Assembly (NCBI GenBank): GCA_946412245.1
Contig: CAMKGM010000003.1
Coordinates: 20,823 to 84,822, forward strand
From: an uncultured Bacteroidales bacterium
GTDB taxonomy: Bacteria; Bacteroidota; Bacteroidia; Bacteroidales; Muribaculaceae
Reading direction: 5' to 3'
Length of the DNA: 64,000 bases
Shown: positions 7,248-14,116 of the stretch, one piece after another
Layout of the letters: every line of letters begins with the position of its first letter
Position numbering within the stretch: the stretch's first letter is position 1
Notes under the pieces: generated by a model
The model's input: the letters and a program-made list of their open reading frames with translations, nothing else
The model's database searches: none
What the model was told of the DNA's origin: nothing
Made by a program: the position numbers and the translations under genes

Positions 7248-7370
7248 GACCTCGTAGAGGTCAGGCGGGTCGAAGACCCGACTATATGATTAAGACCATG
7301 CCAGAACCTCGCAGAGGTTTGCAGCTTGGTCAAAGCCTGCGGTAGCAGAAAGTGCGTCGCAGACGAACTT
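7248..7370 (+). repeat. Left hairpin array of the Y1 transposase cassette
   Basis: A row of short perfect hairpins: GACCTC-GTA-GAGGTC (7248), CGGGTC-GAA-GACCCG (7266), AACCTC-GCA-GAGGTT (7305), CTGC-GGTA-GCAG (7337) and CGTC-GCA-GACG (7355). The single-stranded blocks between them, GATTAAGACCATG (7288), GCTTGGTC (7324) and GTGCGTC..GACGAACTT (7352-7370), recur as reverse complements at 7971, 7940 and 7901 with identical spacings (23 and 20 bp). Four of five loops are GNA or GNNA, a loop class known to make very stable DNA mini-hairpins. Confidence 0.8.
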
Positions 7371-7387
7371 CAGCGGCAAGAACTGCA

Positions 7388-7831
7388 TCAAGTGAGCCGG
7401 TACTCATTCCACTCAAGCCCAGTACGCTCAATCATGTCCTGATACTCCTGCTCAAAAGTTCTCTGAGCATGGTGAATGCGCTGATTGTTGATGTAACTGA
7501 TGATGGCGTCCTTGTCACGGATGCTGCATGAGAATGCTCCATACTCCTTCCCCCACCCGTTGAAATCGGGAAAATAGGTTTGTTGTTTCGCCCACTTGCT
7601 GCTACCTTGTTTAACATCGCGCACTAGGTCGCTCAGTGCAAGAGTCGGCGGTAGTCCAACCAACATGTGTATGTGGTTGGCAATGCCATTAATGCGAAAT
7701 AACCTGCAATTGTGGCTTTTGATGATAGCACCTATGTATCTGTACATGTGTTCACTTGTCTCGTCGGGGATGGTCATTCTGCGCCCATGGGTGTTGATGA
7801 CAATATGAAACAAAGAAATGGTGGCACTCAT
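7388..7831 (-). CDS. REP-associated (IS200-like) Y1 tyrosine transposase
   Basis: HUH single-strand DNA transposase of 147 residues, the usual size for Y1/IS200-type enzymes. The HUH pair is in NGIANHIHMLVGLPP (about residues 48-62) and the nucleophile Tyr lies in IISYINNQRIHHAQRTFEQE. The frame opens at 7945, but the promoter at 7855-7885 places the transcript start inside that extension, so ATG 7831 (MSATISLFHIVINTHGR) is used. The gene sits between two inverted hairpin arrays ending 18 and starting 70 bp away, with no accessory tnpB. Either a RAYT with REP clusters or an unusual IS200-group element; RAYT-like is preferred because several hairpins per side are present. Confidence 0.85.
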   Translation of the reverse strand: MSATISLFHIVINTHGRRMTIPDETSEHMYRYIGAIIKSHNCRLFRINGIANHIHMLVGLPPTLALSDLVRDVKQGSSKWAKQQTYFPDFNGWGKEYGAFSCSIRDKDAIISYINNQRIHHAQRTFEQEYQDMIERTGLEWNEYRLT

Positions 7832-7854
7832 GATAGCTGATGTGTTTGTTTTCA

Positions 7855-7885
7855 CAAAGGTAGTGAATTGTGATGATTCTTGCAA
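7855..7885 (-). promoter_or_regulatory. Bacteroidota-type promoter of the Y1 transposase
   Basis: Minus strand TTG (7885-7883), 20 bp spacer, TACCTTTG (7862-7855), 24 bp before the ATG at 7831. Lies between the gene and the right hairpin array. Confidence 0.75.
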
Positions 7886-7900
7886 CAATAGCGGGCAATG

Positions 7901-8022
7901 AAGTTCGTCTTCGACGCACATCTCATGGTTGCTGCCATGGACCAAGCGGCGAGGGCCTTCGACCCTCTTGCATGGTCTTAATCACAACTCGGCTCTCCGA
8001 GCCTTTTGCGTCTCGCGACGCA
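7901..8022 (-). repeat. Right hairpin array of the Y1 transposase cassette
   Basis: Mirror image of 7248-7370. Read on the minus strand: TGCGTC-GCGA-GACGCA, GGCTC-GGA-GAGCC, GAGGGTC-GAA-GGCCCTC, CGTC-GAA-GACG. Compared with the left arm, stem pairs are exchanged together: three pairs in AACCTC/GAGGTT versus AGGGTC/GGCCCT, one pair in GGGTC/GACCC versus GGCTC/GAGCC. The pairing is kept while the bases change. Confidence 0.8.
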
Positions 8023-8064
8023 TATATGTCCCTACTACACATCTACCAATCCCCGCCCCCGTTT

Positions 8065-8340
8065 GCGGTACAATAATCGACAATCGCGCTACGAAAGTAC
8101 ACAAAAAGCCTCGAAAGCACACATTCTCTCCACAAAAGCAGTACAATCATTTTCGCCACCATGTAGGGTCGCAACCTGTGGTGACCGCACCCTACAAAGC
8201 TGTTATTCAGGCAAGTATTATGTGTTTGTGGGCACAAGGCATCCCCTGTTGGCCACAAAATTCCACATTTTCCCAAGATTCCCAAAATTCCCGCTTTTCC
8301 CGCCGTTCCCACGCTTCCCCTCCATCCCCAGATTTCCACC
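8065..8340 (+). repeat. Dispersed repeat R3, copy a: 21-bp iterons, hairpin, 9-nt CCC tract
   Basis: Three parts. First, iteron-like units of about 21 bp with cores CGAAAGTACACAA, CGAAAGCACACA and CAAAAGCAGTACAA (8091-8147). Second, a hairpin between GTAGGGT (8163) and ACCCTAC (8188) with GGTC/GACC inside. Third, CCC triplets at 8272, 8281, 8290, 8299, 8308, 8317 and 8326, exactly 9 nt apart, usually preceded by TT. A diverged copy lies inverted at 63735-64000. R1 copy c begins 5 bp further on. Reading frames crossing it are not supported. Confidence 0.75.
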
Positions 8341-8345
8341 GCTGC

Positions 8346-8450
8346 AAGCCCCGTCAGGGGCGCAAGATAATAGGCAGGTGGTGGAGCCGCAGGCGCAACC
8401 CCTGTAATATAGGCATGAATCATTATGTTTAGCCCCATCGGGGCGACAGA
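8346..8450 (+). repeat. Triple-hairpin dispersed repeat R1, copy c
   Basis: Same plan as 4848-4951: GCCCC-GTCA-GGGGC, a central stem enclosing GCC-GCA-GGC, and GCCCC-ATC-GGGGC before GACAGA. The central GCC-GCA-GGC replaces GC-GAA-GC of copy a, keeping both pairing and the GNA loop. Confidence 0.8.
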
Positions 8451-8594
8451 AAATATTTTGTTTAATTCATCTATTATTTGCTGATTTTAATTGTCATCAA
8501 TAAAAAATATTGTCAATCAATAGTCATCCATTGTCTGATTATATCCGAGTTTGTCTCCTATTTTACTATTTAAGGTTATTTAAGTAAAAGAAAA

Positions 8595-8624
8595 TGTGAT
8601 TAATGAAACAAAATAGTAAATTTG
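8595..8624 (+). promoter_or_regulatory. Probable promoter of the Cys/Lys repeat protein
   Basis: TAAATTTG at 8617-8624 preceded by GTG at 8596-8598 instead of TTG at the expected distance. Predicts a 5' leader of about 25 nt before ATG 8655. Confidence 0.45.
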
Positions 8625-8654
8625 CAGCAGATATTAACTTAAAAAACGAAAGAA

Positions 8655-9242
8655 ATGAAAAAATTATTAGCTATCAGTTTAGCACTCGTGCTGGGTGCAT
8701 CGATGAGTTTCGCTCAAACCAAGGTTGCTGCCAAGAAAGTGTCAACATCAAACAAAGAGATAGTAAAAATCGAAAAGAATTCTGACGCAAAGTTGACAAA
8801 GGAAGAGGCTCTTAAAATGCGTGAGAAAGCCGAAGCCGAAGGTATGCAATGCAAAAAAGCCGAGGGCCAAAAGTGCGCAAAAGAAATGAAATGCGAGAAG
8901 GTTGCCGGCCAAAAATGCGAGAAAGCTGAAGGTGCTCACAAGTGCGCTAAAGCCGAAATGAAGTGCGAGAAAGCTGAAGGTGCTCACAAATGTGCTAAAG
9001 CCGAAATGAAATGCGAGAAAGCAGAGGGCCACAAATGCGCTAAAGCCGAAATGAAATGCGAGAAAGCAGAGGGCCACAAATGCGCTAAAGGTGAAGGCCC
9101 CGAGTGCGCAAAAGCTTGTGCTGAGAAAGAGGCCAAGAAGCAATGCTGCAAGGCTACTTGCGAAATGACTTCGCCCCATTGCGCCAAGTGTGGCACCGCC
9201 GAACAGCAGTGCGGTGACTGCAAAGACTGCGCCAAGAAGTAA
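8655..9242 (+). CDS. Secreted Cys/Lys-rich tandem-repeat protein
   Basis: Unrecognised 195-residue protein. Signal peptide MKKLLAISLALVLGASMSFA, then a Lys/Thr linker, then from about residue 60 to 150 tandem units such as AEMKCEKAEGHKCAK (15-17 residues, two Cys each, spaced 7-10), and a Cys-dense tail with QCCKATCEM, HCAKCGTAEQQC and GDCKDCAKK. In all roughly 27 Cys and over 45 Lys. The regular Cys spacing suggests metal binding or disulfide-linked packing outside the cytoplasm, but no known metallothionein signature is present. Adjacent units are almost identical in DNA, so copy number can vary by slippage. Monocistronic: own promoter and a strong terminator. Confidence 0.8.
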   Translation: MKKLLAISLALVLGASMSFAQTKVAAKKVSTSNKEIVKIEKNSDAKLTKEEALKMREKAEAEGMQCKKAEGQKCAKEMKCEKVAGQKCEKAEGAHKCAKAEMKCEKAEGAHKCAKAEMKCEKAEGHKCAKAEMKCEKAEGHKCAKGEGPECAKACAEKEAKKQCCKATCEMTSPHCAKCGTAEQQCGDCKDCAKK

Positions 9243-9263
9243 ATTTCGTACAATTTTCAAATA

Positions 9264-9304
9264 AAAAAAGAAGCAATCTCACACACAGGGGTTGCTTCTT
9301 TTTC
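9264..9304 (+). terminator. Rho-independent terminator
   Basis: AAAAAAGAAGCAA and TTGCTTCTTTTTT arms with a 15-nt loop. It serves the Cys/Lys repeat gene and, with A and T runs on both sides, may also stop minus-strand transcripts of the acyl-CoA synthetase gene. Confidence 0.85.
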
Positions 9305-9373
9305 AACCCATTTTTTGGGAATTATAAAGCCTTTTCTGATGATTAGTGCCCGGTAAAAAATCAGGATAAAAGG

Positions 9374-10993
9374 TTACTTGTAGAGGAAGCGCTTGATGCT
9401 CATTTTGGGCGTCTTCTCAAAGGGTTTATCCATCATCTCCACCTTGGCAATCTTGCTATAGTTGGGCAGCGACTTGTTGGCGGCAACGCGAATGGCCTCG
9501 GGCAGTGCAGCCTTAGTTCTGTCGTCCATATCTTCAGGCACCTCGGCATAGACCAGCGCCACAATTTTGCCGCCACGATCCACGACCACACTCTCGGTCA
9601 CATACAGGCAATTGGCGAGTACAGCCTCAATCTCCTCAGGATAGATGTTTTGCCCCGATGAACTCAGAATCATCGATTTAATGCGCCCACGAATAAAGAT
9701 GTTGTTGGCCTCGTCAATCACGCCCAGGTCGCCGGTGCGGAACCAACCGTCGTCGGTAAATGCCGCCGCGGTGGCTTCAGGGTTCTTGTAGTAACCAATG
9801 GTGAGGTTGCGTCCGCGCGCTTGAATTTCGCCGGGTTTGTTCACCGGGTCGTCGGAGTCAATGCGCAATTCGTGAACCGGTTTGCCGCAAGAGCCAGGCG
9901 CAAAGCGCGTCCACCACTCATATCCCAACAGCGGGCAAGCCTCGGTCATGCCATAGCCCACCGTGTAGGGCAAATTCATCTTTTTAAAGCACTTTTCAGC
10001 CTCAGGATTGAGAGCCGCACCGCCCATAATGAAGCATCGCACTTGACCGCCGAATACCGCCATAATGGTCTTGCGTATGGTTTTGTAAATCAATTTTTTC
10101 ATGCCGGGTACTGCCAGTAGCATTCTTCGTTTCTTCAGTGCCGGCTTGATGGAGTTGTTATAGATTTTTTCCATGACCAGCGGCACGGTGACGACCATAT
10201 AGGGCCTGACACTACGCATGGCCTTGAGTAGCGTGGTTGGCGATGGAGTCTTGCCCAGGAAGTAGACTGTCACACCATCCACATTGGGGTGAATGAACTC
10301 AATGGCCAGCCCGTACATGTGAGCCAGCGGTAACATTGAGACGATGGTCTCTCCCGGCTTGTTCGGGAATTGGGTGTTGGCGAAGTTATCGGTGTCAGAG
10401 ATGGCACCATAGGTGAGCATCACTCCCTTGGGATTGCCCGTAGTGCCCGATGTGTAGTTGATGATGGCCAATTCGCCCATATTGTCGGTGAAGTAAGATA
10501 CATTTTCCGGTTTCATACCCTCAGGATATAGTTGTTCAAAGAAATTCTTGCGTTTTAGCCAAGCATCGGCCACCATAGCGTCTTGGTGCCAAAGCATCTC
10601 GCCACTCTTGGCACTGATGGCAACTTTGAGCGAGGGTGTGTCTTCAGGCTTCATTTTAGCCCAAATATCATCATCGACAAACAGCACAACGCTGTCAGAA
10701 TGGTTTGTGAGAGCCGACACGTTCTTTGGGTGAAAGTCAGCCAGCAGCGGCACTGCCACGCGTCCGTTGGCATTGATTCCCCAAAAAGCCATAGCCCACC
10801 GTGCCGAGTTGCGTGCGCAGATGGCAATTTTGTCGCCCTTATCAATTCCGGCCTTTTCAAAAAATATTCTGAATTGCTCAATGGCTGAGGCCAGGTCGCC
10901 GTAAGTAAAAGCCTCGCCTTGGTAGTCGCAAAGCGCTTTTTGATTCCAGTGATTGCGAATGGTGTTTTGCAGATTGTCGAGATAGTGAGTCAT
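9374..10993 (-). CDS. Long-chain fatty acid:CoA ligase (AMP-binding)
   Basis: Adenylate-forming enzyme of 539 residues that activates fatty acids to acyl-CoA. Motifs in order: P-loop-like IINYTSGTTGNPKGVMLTY (about 178-196), GYGMTEACPLLGYEW, DGWFRTGDLG, and RGRIKSMILSSSGQNIYPEEIE in the hinge and C-terminal lid; the last catalytic Lys is in FEKTPKMSIKRFLYK. No transmembrane segment. A -7 box TATCTTTG lies on the minus strand at 11043-11036. The substrate chain length is not visible; an acyl-ACP synthetase role is a conceivable alternative. Confidence 0.92.
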   Translation of the reverse strand: MTHYLDNLQNTIRNHWNQKALCDYQGEAFTYGDLASAIEQFRIFFEKAGIDKGDKIAICARNSARWAMAFWGINANGRVAVPLLADFHPKNVSALTNHSDSVVLFVDDDIWAKMKPEDTPSLKVAISAKSGEMLWHQDAMVADAWLKRKNFFEQLYPEGMKPENVSYFTDNMGELAIINYTSGTTGNPKGVMLTYGAISDTDNFANTQFPNKPGETIVSMLPLAHMYGLAIEFIHPNVDGVTVYFLGKTPSPTTLLKAMRSVRPYMVVTVPLVMEKIYNNSIKPALKKRRMLLAVPGMKKLIYKTIRKTIMAVFGGQVRCFIMGGAALNPEAEKCFKKMNLPYTVGYGMTEACPLLGYEWWTRFAPGSCGKPVHELRIDSDDPVNKPGEIQARGRNLTIGYYKNPEATAAAFTDDGWFRTGDLGVIDEANNIFIRGRIKSMILSSSGQNIYPEEIEAVLANCLYVTESVVVDRGGKIVALVYAEVPEDMDDRTKAALPEAIRVAANKSLPNYSKIAKVEMMDKPFEKTPKMSIKRFLYK

Positions 10994-11082
10994 TGGTTTC
11001 TTGAATTTTTTAATGGCATTTTGAGAATGAATAACAAAGATACTACTTTTTTTTGGATAAACGCTGATTAGAACCCTGAATT

Positions 11083-11112
11083 TTGAACTTCCGGGAAAAG
11101 GTGTTAACTTTG
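11083..11112 (+). promoter_or_regulatory. Bacteroidota-type promoter of polA
   Basis: TTG at 11083-11085, 19 bp spacer, TAACTTTG at 11105-11112, followed by a leader of about 70 nt. Confidence 0.65.
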
Positions 11113-11183
11113 TGAGGCGAGTGGCAAGCTGCTCCCAACGATTTAGGGCTTGAAAAGCCTCTCACGACTTAATTGTTACTGAA

Positions 11184-13958
11184 ATGGAAGATAAACGTCT
11201 CTATCTGCTCGATGCTTATGCCCTAATTTTCAGGGCTTACTATGCACTGATGCGTAACCCGCGCTTTTCAAGCAAGGGAGTCAATACCTCGGCCATCTTT
11301 GGCTTCGTCAATATTTTGCAGGACTTGCTCAAGCACCGCCGGCCCACACACATTGCCGTGTGCTTTGACCCGCCGGGCGGCACCTTTCGGCATGAGGCTT
11401 ATGAGCAATACAAGGCTAACCGCGACGAAACGCCTGAGGGCATCAAGGAGGCGGTACCTTACATCAAGCGAATTCTCGAAGCTTATCGCATTCCCATCTA
11501 TGTAGTGCCCGGTTATGAGGCTGATGATGTGATAGGTACACTGGCTCACAAAGCGTCGCAAGCGGGTTTCACCACCTATATGGTGACGGGCGACAAGGAC
11601 TTTGGACAGCTGGTCGATGAGCATACAGTTATCTTCAATCCCGGCAAAAACGAGCAGTTGGGCGTTGACGAAATCAAGGCAAAGTATGGCATAGACGACC
11701 CTCGCCAAGTAATTGACATTTTGGGACTCATGGGCGACAGTGCCGACAACATACCGGGTTGTCCCGGCGTGGGACCCAAAACTGCCGAGAAACTGGTGCA
11801 GCAGTATGGCAGCATAGAGCGGCTTCTTGAATCCACAAGCGAACTCAAGGGTTCGCTTAAGGAGAAGGTGGAGGCTAACGCGGAGCAAATACGCTTCTCG
11901 AAATTTCTCGCAACCATCAAGACCGATGTACCTATTGAATTTGACGCTGAAGCCATGCAGAGCCGCCCATTTGATGCCGATGCCCTACGCAGCGTGTTCA
12001 ACGAACTTGAATTCCGTACGCTCACAGCGCGCATCATTGACCAAGGCACATCCTCATCGGCACCCGCACAACCGGCACAAGCCAAACCTGCATCGCAACA
12101 GCCCTCACTCTTCGATTTTGACAATCCGGAACCGGAGTCCTCTCCTGCCCCACCCGCTCGCACCAGCCTACAGTCGCACGAATACTCCTATCAAGTGATT
12201 GCAGACCCCGATCAGGCCGCAACAATTGTGGCGAGATTGCTTCAAAACAAGCAAGTAGCAGTCCACATTGTGGCTGAGGGTGACGAGGCGATGACAGCTC
12301 AAATTCTGGGCTATGCCCTGGCGGGAGAGCGTTATCACGCCTATTATCTGCCTCACGACGGATTTGGGATGATGACCGACGCAGTGCGTCCGCTCTTTGA
12401 AAACACTGAAGTGCGCATCGTGAGCAATGACGTAAAGCGCGACATGGTCATGCTGCACAATGCGGGCGTGAAGTTCAACGCTCCCTACTACGACACATCA
12501 GTGGCCCACTATCTGTTACAACCCGAGCGCACCCACGGCACCGCCGTAATTGCGCAAGAAATGCTCCATTACGATGCTATTGACCCTGAGACAGTGCTTG
12601 GCCCGAAAGGACGCAATCAGAAGAAATTACACGAATTCACGCCTCAAGCCTTGTGCGACATGGTGTGTGAGCTTGCCGATGTGACGCTGGCTTTACCCCA
12701 ATTGCTTGATGAGGCACTGGCAGAGAACAAGCAGACCCATCTGCTCACCGACATGGAGTTGCCACTGATTGAGGTGCTGGCTTCCATGGAAATAGCGGGT
12801 GCTCGCATCGATGTCAAGGCACTCAATGACTACTCAGTGACGCTCACAAAGCAAATGAACGAGTTGGAGCAGACGTGCTATGAACTGGCAGGAACGCAAT
12901 TCAATACGGCTTCGCCTGCGCAGGTGGGCGAAATCCTGTTTGACAGGCTTCATCTTGACGATAAGGCCAAGAAGACCAAGACGGGTCAGTATTCCACCAC
13001 TGAAGAGGTGTTGCTCAAACTGCGTGATCGTCATCCACTGGTTGATAAAATCCTGCAACTGCGAGGCATCAGAAAACTGCTGTCGACCTATGTCAATGCC
13101 CTGCCCTCCCTTATCAATAAACGCACAGGGCGCATCCACACAACCTATAATCAAACGGTTACAGCAACAGGGCGATTATCATCGACCAATCCCAACTTGC
13201 AGAACATACCCGTGCGCAACGATGAGGGACGAGAAATACGCAAGGCTTTCATTCCGGCCCCCGGCAACGTATTTTTCAGCGCCGATTATTCGCAGATTGA
13301 ACTGCGGCTTGTGGCCGATTTGAGTCAGGACAATACCATGCTTGATGCCTTCAAAAATGGTTATGATATTCATGCCATTACCGCGGCCAAAATCTTCCAT
13401 GAACGGCTTGAAGATGTTACGCCCGACCAGCGGCGAAAGGCGAAAACCGCCAACTTCGGCATTCTTTACGGCATCTCGGCTTTTGGCCTTTCAGAGCGTC
13501 TAAGCATTCCACGCGCCGAGGCTAAAATGCTCATCGACGGCTATTTTGAGACATTTCCGCAGGTGCGTGCCTACATTGACCGCAGCATAGCCCAAGCCAA
13601 GGAGAAAGGCTATGTCACAACGCTCTACGGCCGCCGCCGTATGCTCCCCGACATCAATTCACGCAATGCCGTGGTGCGCAGTTTCAGCGAGCGCAATGCC
13701 ATCAACGCGCCCATTCAGGGCACCGCTGCCGACATCATCAAGATAGCCATGATTAATATCTATCGCCGCTTTAAGCAAGAAGGTATTCAGTCTAAGATGA
13801 TTCTGCAGGTACACGATGAACTCAACTTCGATGTGATGCCCGCTGAACTTGAGCAAGTGTCGGCCATTGTGGTGCAAGAGATGGAGAATGCCTATAAAGG
13901 TGGAGTGAGTCTCACAGCATCGCATGGCATGGGTGCCAACTGGCTTGATGCACACTAA
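11184..13958 (+). CDS. polA: DNA polymerase I, proofreading site apparently lost
   Basis: 924 residues, full family length. The 5' nuclease domain (1-270) shows YEADDVIGTLA, VTGDKDFGQLV and GDSADNIPGCPGVGPKTAEKL. The polymerase domain shows motif A FFSADYSQIELRLVADLS, motif B RRKAKTANFGILYG and motif C ILQVHDELNFD, all intact. The 3'-5' exonuclease domain is present by length, but the Exo I motif (DTE in E. coli) reads VAVHIVAEGDEAM near residue 358, and the Exo III Asp is Leu in CELADVTL; only the Exo II Asp (VKRDMV) is kept. It is therefore probably a non-proofreading enzyme, as in Taq or Bst. A Pro/Ala-rich linker (about residues 292-330) joins the domains. Confidence 0.95.
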   Translation: MEDKRLYLLDAYALIFRAYYALMRNPRFSSKGVNTSAIFGFVNILQDLLKHRRPTHIAVCFDPPGGTFRHEAYEQYKANRDETPEGIKEAVPYIKRILEAYRIPIYVVPGYEADDVIGTLAHKASQAGFTTYMVTGDKDFGQLVDEHTVIFNPGKNEQLGVDEIKAKYGIDDPRQVIDILGLMGDSADNIPGCPGVGPKTAEKLVQQYGSIERLLESTSELKGSLKEKVEANAEQIRFSKFLATIKTDVPIEFDAEAMQSRPFDADALRSVFNELEFRTLTARIIDQGTSSSAPAQPAQAKPASQQPSLFDFDNPEPESSPAPPARTSLQSHEYSYQVIADPDQAATIVARLLQNKQVAVHIVAEGDEAMTAQILGYALAGERYHAYYLPHDGFGMMTDAVRPLFENTEVRIVSNDVKRDMVMLHNAGVKFNAPYYDTSVAHYLLQPERTHGTAVIAQEMLHYDAIDPETVLGPKGRNQKKLHEFTPQALCDMVCELADVTLALPQLLDEALAENKQTHLLTDMELPLIEVLASMEIAGARIDVKALNDYSVTLTKQMNELEQTCYELAGTQFNTASPAQVGEILFDRLHLDDKAKKTKTGQYSTTEEVLLKLRDRHPLVDKILQLRGIRKLLSTYVNALPSLINKRTGRIHTTYNQTVTATGRLSSTNPNLQNIPVRNDEGREIRKAFIPAPGNVFFSADYSQIELRLVADLSQDNTMLDAFKNGYDIHAITAAKIFHERLEDVTPDQRRKAKTANFGILYGISAFGLSERLSIPRAEAKMLIDGYFETFPQVRAYIDRSIAQAKEKGYVTTLYGRRRMLPDINSRNAVVRSFSERNAINAPIQGTAADIIKIAMINIYRRFKQEGIQSKMILQVHDELNFDVMPAELEQVSAIVVQEMENAYKGGVSLTASHGMGANWLDAH

Positions 13959-13990
13959 TTGAAAAAAATGCTTTGCCCACGGGCTTTATT

Positions 13991-14021
13991 TTGATTATTT
14001 CGTGAAATTTCAGTAAGTTTG
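13991..14021 (+). promoter_or_regulatory. Bacteroidota-type promoter of lepB
   Basis: TTG at 13991-13993, 20 bp spacer, TAAGTTTG at 14014-14021. A short GCCC-AC-GGGC hairpin with a T-rich flank at 13975-13992 may end polA transcripts just before it. Confidence 0.65.
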
Positions 14022-14116
14022 CAAGCTGAATCAGGCCTTTGCTTCCGCTTTTGAGGCTATTAGCTGTGATTTGGCAAAAGATTTGCTACAGTAAATTATC
14101 AAAAATCAGATAACCG

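Noticed and set aside
8065..8160. CRISPR array
   Set aside because: The 21-bp units have no long conserved repeat separated by unique spacers and no cas gene is in the window.
8043..8438. Overlapping frames of 130-167 codons across the repeat cluster, on both strands
   Set aside because: They cross R3 and R1 repeats; their Pro/Arg-rich or Gly/Ala-rich products come from the CCC ladder and hairpins.
8748..9260. Antisense frame of 170 codons with Phe/Leu/Ala repeats
   Set aside because: Mirror of the Lys/Glu/Cys repeats of the real gene, which has a signal peptide, promoter and terminator.
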